Of a DNA stretch of 64,000 bases, positions 43,301-48,500 are shown in pieces (the stretch's first letter is position 1; each line of letters starts with the position of its first letter). The position numbers were made by a program, and so were the translations under genes. The DNA is from CBFHMJ01 sp965656875 (GTDB lineage: Bacteria; Pseudomonadota; Gammaproteobacteria; Enterobacterales; Alteromonadaceae), in contig CBFHMJ010000010.1 in the NCBI GenBank assembly GCA_965656875.1, forward strand, positions 62,001 through 126,000, in the 5' to 3' direction. The notes beneath the pieces are model-generated. The model searched no databases. It was not told where the DNA came from and worked only from the letters and a program-made list of their open reading frames with translations.

Positions 43301-45550
43301 CAATGTGATATCAACCGGTAAACCTTCCAGCACACTCAGAATATTTTTAACAACAACTGACGTACCACCACTCGCCAGTGGCACCATTAATTCATAGGTT
43401 GATAAATCGAAGTTAATTGAGGTACTCGCCAGTACGACAGCCAGTTCGTCAGCGGAGTAATGCTCCTGAGTCCAGCGTGTTAACGCAACAACACCTTTGT
43501 GCAGAATCATCACGCCTTTCGGTTTACCCGTAGAGCCAGAGGTATAGATGACATACGCCAGTGATTCAGGTGTTTGGTGAGACAACTTTTCAGGATTAGT
43601 GGTTGGGAAAGTCGCTAACTGTTCGGTGATTTCATCGCTGTCCAGTGCCAGTAATGCAACATCGTCCTGAACGTCCAGTTTGTCTTTGACAACAGATTCG
43701 GTCAGTACCAGTTTTGCCTGGCTGTTTTCAAGCATATGGCGCAAGCGCGACATGGGATAGTTCGGGTCAAGTGAAACCCAGGCCGCACCTGCTTTAAGAA
43801 TAGCCAACATAGCGACAGGAATAATCTCACTACGCTGCGTACTGATTCCCACTAATGGAGGCTCATCACCCGGCTGCATTGCAGCAAGTTGCTCAGCCAG
43901 ACGCTCACGCAGGAAACCCGCCAGTTGATTAGCTTTATCGTTAAGTTGACGATACGTCAGAGACACGCCGGATGCTGATGCAATAACCGCTGTCGCATTC
44001 GGCGTTTTATTAACCTGGTCTTCGATCAGTTCATGAATGCAGCGAGTGTTAATATCGGTTTGAATATCAGCGCTGATGGCCTGTGTATTCAGGGTTTCCA
44101 CCAGTAGTGTCTGATCGGTATCGTTCAACAAGGCCAGTGCAGACACCGCCTGATGTTCGTTATCGGCTACAGACGCAAGTAACGTACTGAAGTGGCTTAA
44201 CATACGATTTGCCGAGTTTGCAGCAAACAGATCGCTGTTGTAGTTCAGGCTGATTGTTAGTTTGTCGCCCTGCTCACTGATATTCAGCGATAAGTCAAAT
44301 TTAGCGGGCTCATTAACTGGTTTAAATTCACCCAACGTGAACCCGGCATTCTGATGATCATAATCAACCACAGGGTCCATGCTGAACAACACCTGAAATA
44401 ACGGAGTAACCGCGTTATTTCGAGCCGGATTGATACGCTCTACCAGCATATCCAGCGGCACTTGCTGATGTTGTTGTGCATCCAGATTAACCTGGCGAGC
44501 CTGTTCCAACAGCGCAGCAAACGTCATATCCGGGGTAAATTTCAGACGCAGAATCAGTGTATTAACAAAACAGCCAATCAAGCCTTCCAGCGCTTTATCA
44601 TCACGGCCAGCAACCGGCGTTCCGACCACGATATCCCAGACATTACTGAAACGAGCTAACGCTACAGAAAATACACTGTGTAACAGCATGAACAAGGTAA
44701 CATTGTGCTTTGCTGCTAAGGCTTTTAGCGATGACGCTAAATCAGCGTCAATGACATAACGCAGGTTTTCGCCATTAAACGTCTGACGAGCGGGACGAGG
44801 AAAATCTAACGGTAAACTGTGTACTGGTGGTAAATCCTGCAGCGTCTTCTGCCACCAGTTCAGTGATGAGTCGAGATTCTGTTCCGTAAAATGCTCGCGT
44901 TGCCAGCTCGCATAATCACTGTAGCGAACCGTGATATCAGCCACAGGTTGCTGCTGATACAGCGCCAGAAACTCACTGATTAGTACTTGCATCGACCAGC
45001 CATCTGCGGCGATGTGATGCATACAAATCACCAACTCGCCTTCATTGTCAGACAACGCCAGCCAGTCCACCCGCAACATCAAGTCGTTACGAAGCATAAA
45101 CACATGATTCTGCACAGCTTGTAATGCGGCAGGAAGTGATTCTTCCGTAACACGGCGCTGATTAACGACAAAAGGACGCGACGGTAAAATTACCTGTTCA
45201 GCGCCCTCAGCATCATCAGAATTTTTACGGTAAACCGTTCGCAACGGTTCATGCCGTTCGAGTAAGGTGGAAAATGCTTCATTTGCCCGGTCAACATCGA
45301 ACTGACCGCTAATCCTTACACTGACACAAATATTGTAATGAGTGCTGTCACCATCCAGCTGGTCGATAAACCAAAGTCGTTTTTGTGCAAATGATGTAAC
45401 GGCCTTATCACCACGATCCGGCACCGTAGCAAGTGCCGGAATGGTCTTTTTTGCTTGTTGTTTTTTCTTTTTTGCTAATAACGCTGCTAATTGCTTACGT
45501 TTAGCAGCCAGGCCTGCCTGACTGCCCTGTTCCACCTTGTCTTTGTTCAT
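22307..45550 (-). CDS. NRPS-C: giant 7-module nonribosomal peptide synthetase (7747 aa)
   Basis: The largest gene, starting at ATG 45550, 5 nt after the NRPS-A stop. A Lys-rich N-terminal helix (AAKRKQLAALLAKKKK) precedes seven C-A-T modules; carrier serines lie near residues 1068, 2155, 3258, 4385, 5493, 6575 and 7673. Codes in order: m1 DLYNNALTYK (Gly/Ala-like); m2 DIESIGTVIK (unassigned, Glu239); m3 DFWNIGMVHK (exact Thr code); m4 DGFFMGVVFK (Ile-like); m5 DIEFVGTIIK (unassigned, Glu239); m6 DFWNIGMVHK (Thr); m7 DGFFLGVVYK (exact Ile code). Modules 2-3-4 and 5-6-7 are a duplicated three-module block. The condensation domains of m4 and m7 have HHILEDN and HHLLEDN and a PLSPLQEGM start, like dual E/C domains. 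There is no separate epimerase or thioesterase. The tail is very acidic and ends DEVSFVL. Final lysine 517 was assumed from NGK motifs. Confidence 0.98.
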   Translation of the reverse strand: MNKDKVEQGSQAGLAAKRKQLAALLAKKKKQQAKKTIPALATVPDRGDKAVTSFAQKRLWFIDQLDGDSTHYNICVSVRISGQFDVDRANEAFSTLLERHEPLRTVYRKNSDDAEGAEQVILPSRPFVVNQRRVTEESLPAALQAVQNHVFMLRNDLMLRVDWLALSDNEGELVICMHHIAADGWSMQVLISEFLALYQQQPVADITVRYSDYASWQREHFTEQNLDSSLNWWQKTLQDLPPVHSLPLDFPRPARQTFNGENLRYVIDADLASSLKALAAKHNVTLFMLLHSVFSVALARFSNVWDIVVGTPVAGRDDKALEGLIGCFVNTLILRLKFTPDMTFAALLEQARQVNLDAQQHQQVPLDMLVERINPARNNAVTPLFQVLFSMDPVVDYDHQNAGFTLGEFKPVNEPAKFDLSLNISEQGDKLTISLNYNSDLFAANSANRMLSHFSTLLASVADNEHQAVSALALLNDTDQTLLVETLNTQAISADIQTDINTRCIHELIEDQVNKTPNATAVIASASGVSLTYRQLNDKANQLAGFLRERLAEQLAAMQPGDEPPLVGISTQRSEIIPVAMLAILKAGAAWVSLDPNYPMSRLRHMLENSQAKLVLTESVVKDKLDVQDDVALLALDSDEITEQLATFPTTNPEKLSHQTPESLAYVIYTSGSTGKPKGVMILHKGVVALTRWTQEHYSADELAVVLASTSINFDLSTYELMVPLASGGTSVVVKNILSVLEGLPVDITLINTVPSGIQALLNEGKIPASVKAINLAGEKLTKGLVKGLHQYGRDHNTELARVVNLYGPSEDTTYSTWFSMPVEPPLSTEPFIGKPLYNTQAYILDDQLNLVPVGVYGELYLAGDGLSRGYLNQPELTAERFIENPFQRDELNNPLMYKTGDVVRWLDNGEIEYQGRADHQVKVRGFRIELEEIDSQLAAAEGVESCAVIVFTPEDGNSNDARLVAYIKPDAPKNDGQKQQAIIEFKAHLGRQLPEYMVPEVYVFLEDMPLTPNGKINRKALPEPGEQDVQKAEYVAPGTATEKALCVLWQSLLRMEKVSIHDNFFHLGGHSLLAERMASQVRQQFKKELPLRVLFERATVADVARYLDSDAGQSSSHATTLNAVTEQGVAPLSAAQQRLWFVDKLATSAAAKQQYNMSQAFFSEGELDITAVKRAVQTILERHTVLRSVIRANDDANSGVTQQVQSQFDVPVIVDDLQTASEQQINAAIRIAADYHFDLTRDVLLRLSVLKTAPAQQVLVFTMHHIASDGWSAQLLFKEFCALYNGYRTGEQHVVLPALPVQYSDYAIWQQQQINAIQTDQDSPLSWWRDQLSDAPSVHSLTTDYTRPEQQRFDGGVVLSSFDEALTSRIQQACRDWNVTPFILLQSAFAAFINRLSGWQEKGDILMGAPVAGRQHNAVENLIGFFVNTVVLRSQIDSTISFHDFLTQNRTTVLDAFNQQQVPFDLVVEAVNPARSLSYSPLFQIMFDYQAAQPGNMLLDDIALTVVAPEHTSAKFDLTLTISEPFSKDADSAATLQCEWEFATSLFRQRTIEAMAQRFEHWLSAVLAQAHQPMAELSLLNDREQQMQQRRLSGIKRPSDTVTAIWQQALNASLQQNPEAVAVNCGDQTLTFAQLAEQAEQLAALIQQQGVTSGQRVAICMNRGIDAVTAVLAVLKAGAAFVPVDPAYPEERISFMLQDSAVALVLADAMTSRQHSALFAEYAVINTSTVVLSDENTFNAPTLSADDTAYVIYTSGSTGQPKGVMISHGNWAAYQQAIIKDYGLTAYQPGSQHILQFSSIAFDIFIEELSMSILSGNRLVIPEDTSLMDSNRFWQLVHEQQITIASLPTAWWHQLAADDALATQALNTSLHTLITGGEAMSAQQVTHWQQALGQHIRLFNTYGPTETTVIATLFDCRDYQPAQHDALPIGEAMSGAVALVVDEQAQPVADGVIGELIIAGPGVGQGYLNQPALSDEKFIALHAGDVSVRAYRTGDLVKRLTDGQLSFEGRVDDQVKIRGFRIEPGEIASCLMQSATVAEAFVMAVTIEGQADKQLIAWACPVSGEQLDIDAELQALRDQLPGYMVPSALIALETLPLTTNGKVDKRQLPMPEAQAQQTASHTKPRTALESRLLATWQQVLGLENAGIDDNFFASGGHSLLAIQLVSQLRNDLQLEVPVKAIFEQPTIATLANWLNEQGLATLSGEQVIPAIEPAKRDSNRLPLSFAQQRLWFIDELEGASPQYNMPGAFTLTGELDVNRFKAAMATVIDRHEILRTTYHSESGTGYQLIHQTVELPVTEHDFSDLSRAEQQISIAALLKEDGATAFNLQTDVMLRVQLVRTATNAHTVIFNMHHIASDGWSMGVLVKEFAACYDAENKLPGLSIQYGDFASWQRNWLQGDIVAEQLSWWRSRLSGIPELHGLATDFPRPANQQYQGAIFHRSIDADLLQRLSELANSQDMTLFMLLQSSFALLLSRFSRETDIVMGTPVAGRPHQQLEQLIGCFVNTVVLRADLADNPTLADYFTANKQGIIDAFNHQDLPFEQLVEALSPGRNSAHSPIFQIMFVMQNPDEQSLELPGLTLEAIAPSQPLTKFDLTLTLSHETNEQGETTLNAQWEYCADLFAADSMQQLAHSYEQLLLAVLDAADNAELASRHVQQLALQSDEEKTTQIDRWQQAFLKQHDSQATLAFDRLELAIEQFAAQQPELTAVRQHTLGSEQTISLNWQQLDEQANQLAHLLIEQGVKSGDRVAIGLNRSNRVVVSMLAVLKAGAVYVPVDPESPATRLAHILSDSQATCVLTTSDIADRFAAETTGADVSCVLLDVIETSGYPGTTPVVDGLTRQDPAYIIYTSGTTGLPKGVVQTHHNVIRLLQTAQTTEFYGQFGGFGTSDVWTLFHSTAFDFSVWEIWGALCFGGRLEIPDNQFVKDTPAFVKLCEKTGVTVLNQTPGAFRAFSQVAIADDVNPDSLRFVIFGGEALQIDSLMPWWNQFGDSLAFINMYGITETTVHVTFKHIDMATFNQQGGASVIGCPLGDQIIYLVDQELSPVPQGAIGEILVGGAGLSAGYLNQPELTSQKFIPNPWLTLEGHDRLYRSGDLARFTAEGELVYIGRTDDQVKVRGYRIEQGEVVSQLMQLPYIKEAITQVTPDAQGNLNLVAYAITGEQTDVETIQQQWRDDLSGRLPAYMIPTSLEVLDHWPLTVNGKIDRAALPAPAFTQQVAYVAPETLVEQKLAEIWAELLDTDAATIGRHADFFALGGHSLLMIQYRAALQQQGVDVTVADLFKNSRLSAAAQLIQQAQPLAFLTSLKASATSAVISAPQTRLPEDVALLSPAAFPLVELERSQLSQIVELTNGGIENLQDIYPLSPLQEGMLFHALQQQDDTDPYLVKTAFRCDTDAAWQLLHDGLQFVMNRHDSLRAAIVTDEQIAGLQQPLQIICKHITPVVEHAELPALADFADSADWLAAVQLPAQAGWSLSRAPLLRVLVGQQGNERLVVLFHHHILEDNYSLRVINDDLQAFIQQARHEEHPGAVNSDELAALLPASGQYRDFIWQGMQTELADAQQFFRHQLADIDETCAPFGVHQVGEASLQQTETVFDANTLAALQQIASKHQVSLTALLHLAWSLVVARTAGTEQPVFGTVLSGRMQAIAGIDRMVGLCINTLPFSWRYQAMSLNDNLKAAHQYLVELAAFEQIPLSVAQSCSQVMTGNDSQGLFSSVLNCRLQQTNETATIDLMSQAGINSLGMEEHTNYPLTASFDFVDDGLKLTVEAVPAIGSALIAEYVSAAFEHLITANNSASDVQTDTVLALPMLLTAAQQDLLIHELNNTARDYDVDAVLHQLIAQQAEVQPDAVAVICNDEQLTFAQLDHQANQIAQLLLDKGIQSGDLVGMCFRREIAVMPVILGILKTGAGYVPLSPDYPQERLSYMAQDSGISTVIAGDDQADKFAELSRLSVAEAANYPAQSPEISVASSALAYVVYTSGSTGLPKGVAVSHRNVTSLCLNSPFLDLDRTTGMFGLSNVSFDGSVFDLFTSLVNGKPVLMLTEAQLTDTSNWDALCRAHGINTVFMTTALFNVLVTEQNPVLAQLEQLMFGGEQANTVSIQRWIDVYGETDNKLIHVYGPTETTVFASYGPLDSQNVNKAPIGQPLANKSLFVLDAHQVLVPPGTTGELYIGGDGVAQQYLNRAELTAERFIPNPFSDCTGERLYRTGDLVRWEQDNAGRWGLVFVGRVDNQVKIRGFRIELEEVESQLASCQNVSESAVIVARTGEGEQQFDTLVGFIVGEGISDVATVKAELIEQMPAWMVPSLLIKLDNMPLTANGKVNKQALQAIAVEQAITANIDADRFTAPVSDIEVKLTELLAGLLQRESAQISASTSFFEMGGNSLLVMRLVSAIKATFSAAIAVQDIFELQTVSAIAAFIQQQGEGSATELTIPVVNRDQELPLSFAQQRLWFIYQLEGSSAQYNMPAAFRLKGDFDLTAFRQTMNEIVERHEVLRTNYVTVDGQSKQVIRHQVKVPVHDLDLTGLSEEDKPQRLQLAVEQDAAKVFDLEQDLMLRAGLVRLADDEVAVLLNMHHIASDGWSIGVLINEFVTLYQYYATENATKNASETAAENPLAPLAIQYVDFAAWHRDLLDGETDQLAWWQQQLADLPQVHNLPLDFQRPAEAKLDGNSVDYPLSESLTAKLRQLCQQYDVTPYMLLQTAFAAVLARFSREQDIVMGSPIAGRNHSEIESLIGFFVNTLVLRSDLSGEPGFAELLTRNKQMILEAFAHQEVPFDMVVEAVNPERSLSYSPLFQVLFDYQAEQNFELSLPGFDVETLGQEQTIAKFDLTLTVQDSADQFVLGWEYATSLFDLRTIETLSASLERLLTQVADDQQTPVNAINITPVDQGLAHIAAINDTLNWTLPRHHDGLDCLHQQFEHFALSQPDAPALSWLENDSVTATLSYRELNEKANQLARFILERGAKPGERVAICATRSFNTLTAVLAVLKAGCSYVPVDPAYPAERIEYMLSDSAAPLILSENSVRAAIPKTKVRVVCMDDDDIQAIVSQYRVSNLSLDLTADTLAYTIYTSGSTGQPKGVEISHRNWMTYRHAIFNRYGLSNQETVLQFCSISFDIFVEEMSASIFSGGNLVLSGAQATQESAQVMTCQQFWQAVSAANVSSVFIPTAYWHQLSGDKHLTADSANTPLQLIVIGGEAMSANHLVNWQQTLEQPIRLLNTYGPTEATIIVTVWDSSAYQSTFQTQEGLRPVPIGDEIPGTTLLILDENQQPVPDGAVGELYIAGHSVGVGYHAKPDMTKERFFDYQYPAVNDEIAGSIRVYRSGDMVRRAIDGNIEFYGRSDDQVKIRGFRIELGEIQERLSVCDGVGSCMVMAKDIAEQKQLVAWVIAKNRMSGDEWEQAFVQGLKDTLAEQLPDYMIPTGFVLLDDWPLNANGKVDRKKLPLPELSTVTQDYQPPATELEATLCRLFEQVLGLSQAGRDCNFFKAGGHSLLAVQLISLLRDEAEVELPLKVLFEKPSVQGLAQWIEEQQQQTTANSVDVLPPIKAGKRSRFAELSWAQQRLWFIDQLDGTSVQYNMPAAFELNGALNLAAIEYALATIIERHDVLKTTYGTIDGQASQIINDQAKPDFTALDLSSQPLEQAEQQVAQLIKDDAVKPFNLTEDAMLRMQLVTLSDTRHVMVFNMHHIASDGWSFGVLIREFVSLYEAFITEQPNPLAPLAVQYVDYARWQRNWLQGDALEQQTGYWKQQLQGIPELHSLPLDKPRPATQSFAGDVLNVELDETLTAQLSALCEAQGVTLYMLLQTAFATLIHRFSGEDDIVIGSPIAGRSHQQVEDLIGFFVNSLVIRTDLRDAPRFTDLLAQAKQDILNAYAHQYVPFEMLVEAINPVRSRSHTPLFQIMFVLQNQKEGALELPDLTLTPIEPEVTSTKFDLTLSIAEQANGLSATFEYCTALFEPETIIRLAHGYEWLLRSIVAAPDIRIDRLSLMSDTESQQLLTQWQDMILAKPEFKRIEHWISSHVARQPDAVALTFNDQRWTYQQLETLSGQLASCLADNGVKPGDRVGVAFNRSATVVIALLATMKAGAAYVPLDPEAPEARLTHIVKDSGAKTLLTESALVEKFAHHELPVVLVDDIDSVCADYQPMATLESTAEAEAAYIIYTSGTTGLPKGVVQTHTNAIRLLDIAVDTGYFGADGGFGVDDVWTLFHSTAFDFSVWEIWGALCFGGRLVIPDSGCVKDAESFVTLCRNEGVTVLNQTPGAFKAFMQAALDAETTTLFPALRYVIFGGEALATESLIPWWDAHDQAGAIAPAMINMYGITETTVHVTFKRVTRADAGSSTIGVPLGDQVIYLLDEQLKPVAPGAIGEMYVGGAGLSPGYLNREELTNERFIPNPWQSAAMEANGYDRLYRTGDLGRFTVDGELIYMGRNDDQVKVRGYRIEQGEIVNQMLQLDYVRDALVQVVDDPQGNKTLVAYVIEQGDGGDWRDDLSNRLPAYMVPAVWMTVTSWPLTVNGKIDRRALPAPVFGSGADYEAPQTDEEKLVCTLWAEVLELDVSDISRNDDFFALGGHSLLMIRYRAKLKSAGYDIAVAELYQASILTDMAELIRRYQDTEQNNAPDNRIQPDAQEITAADLPMVSLTPEEIAHIAATVPGGISNIQDIYPLSPLQEGMLFHAIQADGVDPYLVKTHFICDSASAFSQLQQAIEFVVTRHDSLRTQIIVEDLSNPVQVVSRNVSIPSRVIDITEAPETDNVTEWLSSQPLPDDMAFSLAQAPLLRLLAFRTSDDKHYVVLYHHHLLEDNFSLRVVNEELIASLTDVADTLPEAAKYREFIWRGMQTDMDGAKQFFVNTLKDIDEGVYPYGISETPEDVTTSDKVQLPLTPELSAAVKQLAKDYQVSETSVLHLAWGCVVARTSSRDDAVFGTVMSGRMQNVAGIDRMVGLCINTLPVRVRLNPVSFAETLNNVHHSLKNLITMEQVPLSLAQSGSAVQQGHPLFSSVLNCRLQQGGNSDEAGEQVLTETGIQSLGMEEHTNYPLTASVDYIDDIMQLTIEACEGIDAARVAGYFATALQQLVALAEQSDDAESPVFNLPTLLSDDETRLLLSELNDTTREYDHTATIHTLISAQAIERPDELAVICGDESLTFAALEQQACQIANLLVQNGVQSGDLVGLSFRRTVALMPAMLGILKVGAGYVPLSPDYPQERLSYMAQDSGISTVIAADDLTENFPDLRVFTLDAATDCATSFDADAHQVKVTANSLAYVVYTSGSTGQPKGVAVTHRNVVSLCLNSPFIDLEQATGFFGLSNVSFDGSVFDLFVSLINGKRVLIVPDSQLSDTSGWHDLCQDHGINTVFMTTALFNVLANEDNPVLDDFTQLLFGGEQANPAAINRWLDKHEATNKHLIHVYGPTETTVYATFGPLDSANYRAAPIGGPLANKTTYVLDSQQRLTPFGAVGELYIGGDGVAREYLNRSELTADRFIPDVFSNDSTARLYRTGDLVRWQTDSKGRTGLVFVGRVDNQVKIRGFRIELEEVEQQLALLPEVSESAVLVYRTGDDANRYDTLVGYVVADEQIDMNALKANLAEQMPAYMVPSTLIRLDQLPLTANGKVNKATLKELAAEHVSGGHGGEFIAPETDTEIAIAALWSELLQRDVADISKVISFFELGGNSLLVMRLCTAIKAQFGVEMSVKEIFDYQTIESQAELIDVLNGTGPVDDGDDDSNQDIVEISLDDDENEDEVSFVL
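24190..25620 (-). other. DN-type (dual-E/C-like) condensation domain, NRPS-C module 7
   Basis: It follows the second Thr module and precedes the A domain with the exact Ile code DGFFLGVVYK. The start is IYPLSPLQEGMLFHAI and the core motif HHLLEDN. It closely resembles the domain in module 4, consistent with block duplication. Borders are approximate. Confidence 0.7.
34110..35560 (-). other. DN-type (dual-E/C-like) condensation domain, NRPS-C module 4
   Basis: It follows the Thr module and precedes an Ile-like A domain. The start is IYPLSPLQEGMLFHAL; the core motif is HHILEDN, with Asn where Gly is expected; the dual HHLLxxxxGD motif reads HALQQQDDTD. It could be a dual domain with lost epimerase function, a divergent ordinary condensation domain, or a still-active variant. 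Borders are approximate. Confidence 0.7.
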
Positions 45551-45555
45551 ACCAA

Positions 45556-48500
45556 CTACTCTGCATCTAATTCAGCTAACATCTGCTCGACTTCTTCCTC
45601 CGACAGGCCATCCAAATCATCAAGAATGTCCTGCAACGCTGTCTCATCGTCCATCTGGCTCGATAAGATGAAGTCAGCCAATAATGCGGGGGTGTTGTAT
45701 GTGAAAATATCTTTTACATTCAATTCAGTATCGAATGCATGATTCAGGCGGTTAACGAGTTTAACCACCAGAAGAGAATTGCCGCCCAGGTCAAAGAAAC
45801 TGTCGCTCATACTTATTGTTGTTGTTTCTTGCCCAAGGACTTCGGCAACCAGTGTAATAACTTCCTGCTCAACCTCATTTGCAGGCGCAACAATGTCACG
45901 CGTTACATCAGAGAAAGAAACATCCATCGAAGCACATAATTTATCTAATTGTTTTTTATCGACTTTCCCATTAGCCGTTAATGGCAGCTCTGCCAGAGGC
46001 ACATAATGATCTGGCAGCATATATTCCGGTAACGCCTGGGAAATTTCTGTGCTGATTTGTTCGATAAATGTCGGATCATCCATCGTTGCGGATGTATAAC
46101 GTGTTAAGAACCCAACTAATGCTTGTTGCCCCTGTTTATCTGTTTTTACGCGCACACAGGCACGGCTTACTGCCGTAAGTTTCATCAGTTGTTGTTCTAT
46201 TTCTTCCAGTTCTATCCGATGACCACGGACTTTAACCTGACCATCCGTTCTACCGACGAACGTCAATTGTCCATTAGCCAGTCTGCGAACCAGATCACCA
46301 GTGCGATAAACTCTGAATGTGAAACTATCACCCCCACGAAGTGACACATTCAACGGTAAAAACCGCTCACTGGTTAAGGCGTCACGATTGAGATAACCCT
46401 CAGCGAGAGCGTTACCACCAATACAAAGTTCGCCTATAGCACCTGCCGGTAATACGTTTTGATGTTGGTCTGTTACAAACACTTGTTTATCTTTTAGCGC
46501 ATCACCGATAGGCATAAACGTCACGTCTGATCGGGAAATATCTGCGGCCACGGCTATAACTGCCGTTTCTGTAGGGCCGTATCCATTGATCAAACGGTGC
46601 GTTGGATAAGTTTCGTTAAACTGATTAGTTATGGCTGGATTTGCCGCCTCGCCACCGATTAGGATTTGAGACAAATGAGACAAGGCGTCGGCGGATTCGG
46701 CAAATACCATGTTGAAAAAGGCTGTTGGCACAAGCGCTGTATTGATGTCATAGCGCTCACAAAGTGCAGGCCAGCTTGCGATGTCATTCAATTCATCGCG
46801 TGTGGTAAATAACAAATGTTTACCGTTCATCAACGACAGGAACAGGTCGAACACACTGCCGTCGAAAGAGATATTTGAAAAGCCCATGAAACCACGAGCA
46901 GAAGACAAGTCGATGCAATCTGTATCAACAGTAAAATTCAGGACCGCATGATGAGAAAGTGCGACACCTTTCGGATTACCGGTAGAACCTGAGGTATAAA
47001 TGACATAGGCCAGCTGCTGACTCGCAGTTGCCTCCCCGGTAAATCCACTAACCACAGGATTAGCCATTGATGCCTGAGTAATATCCAGTTTATCCAACAG
47101 CAAGGTCTTACAACCTTGATGACTGAATGCTTCAGCAAAAGCAGATTCAGTCAGTAATAAACTGGCATTGGAATCTTGCAACATATAATCAATCCGCTCT
47201 TGCGGATAATCAGCAGATACCGGCACATAAGCAGCACCAACTTTAAGTGTGGCAAAAATCGCAATAATCATGGCCGCAGAACGATTCATCGAAACGGCAA
47301 CCAGGTCGCCCGGTTCTACGCCTTCGGCCATTAACGTATGGGCCAGCTGATTCACCTGACTGTTGAAAGCATTCCAGCTAAGTTCAATACCGTTACTGAT
47401 CAACGCTGGTTTATCCTGGTGTATCGCCACCTGTTGTTCTAATCGACTCGCCAGCGTCATCGTTGCAGACTGTGCCGGAGCCAGTGGTTGATGAGTGATC
47501 TCGTATAATTGCTTATCATTCAGCAGGCTTAGCTCACCCGCAGGTTTATGACCTTCTTTGACTACATCACTTAGCAACGCCTGATAAGCTGCTGCAAAAC
47601 GCTCAATGGAAACAGCATCGAAAATATCGCTGCAATAATCCCACTGACATGCAAACTGACCGGGCTGGTCAATCACAGTCAACATCAAATCAAATTTTGC
47701 GATAACTGGCTGGTCATCAGACAGTACCAGGGTGCAGTCTGCCAGAGAAAACTCGCTGATTTCCTCGGTTTGTACAGCAAACATAATCTGGAAAATCGGC
47801 GTATGACTCAGGCTTCGCGTTGGATTTAGCGCATCCACTAATAAATCGAACGGCACATGTTGATGCTCAAACGCGTTGATTAACTGTGCCTTATTCTGCT
47901 GAAGTAACGTATTAAAATCAGTCGTCGCAGCATCGTCAGCAAACGTCGAACGCAATGCCAGCGTATTGACAAAGAAGCCAATCATGTCGTGTGTTTCAGG
48001 CTGATGACGGCCAGAAACAGGCGAACCAATCACGATGTCGTTTTCATGGCTGAACCGTTGTAATAACCAGGCAAAAGCGGTTTGCATCACCATAAACGGC
48101 GTTGCTCCCTGCGCATTGGCGTAATCACGCACTGCCTGCTGTAATGAGTCAGGTAATGCCAGCGTGAATCGCTGGCCGTTGAACGTCTGCACCTCAGGAC
48201 GAACAGCATCCAGAGGTAAAGAATGCACCTGTGGTAAATCAGCCAGTTGTGCTGTCCACCAATCCAGTTCTTGCTGGATCAGTGCATAATCTTTGCTGCT
48301 TTCGTCATTCCAGCCTTGTTGCCACTCGGCCACATCGCTGTATTGCAACGACAATTCTGGTAACAGAGGCTCATGACCCGCCAACACCGCTTCATAACAT
48401 CCACCCAGTTCACGAATGAAGACATTCACAGACCAGCCATCAGATGCGATGTGATGCATCGTGAGTAAAACCCGGTAATTTGCCGAATGTGCAGCTGGAA

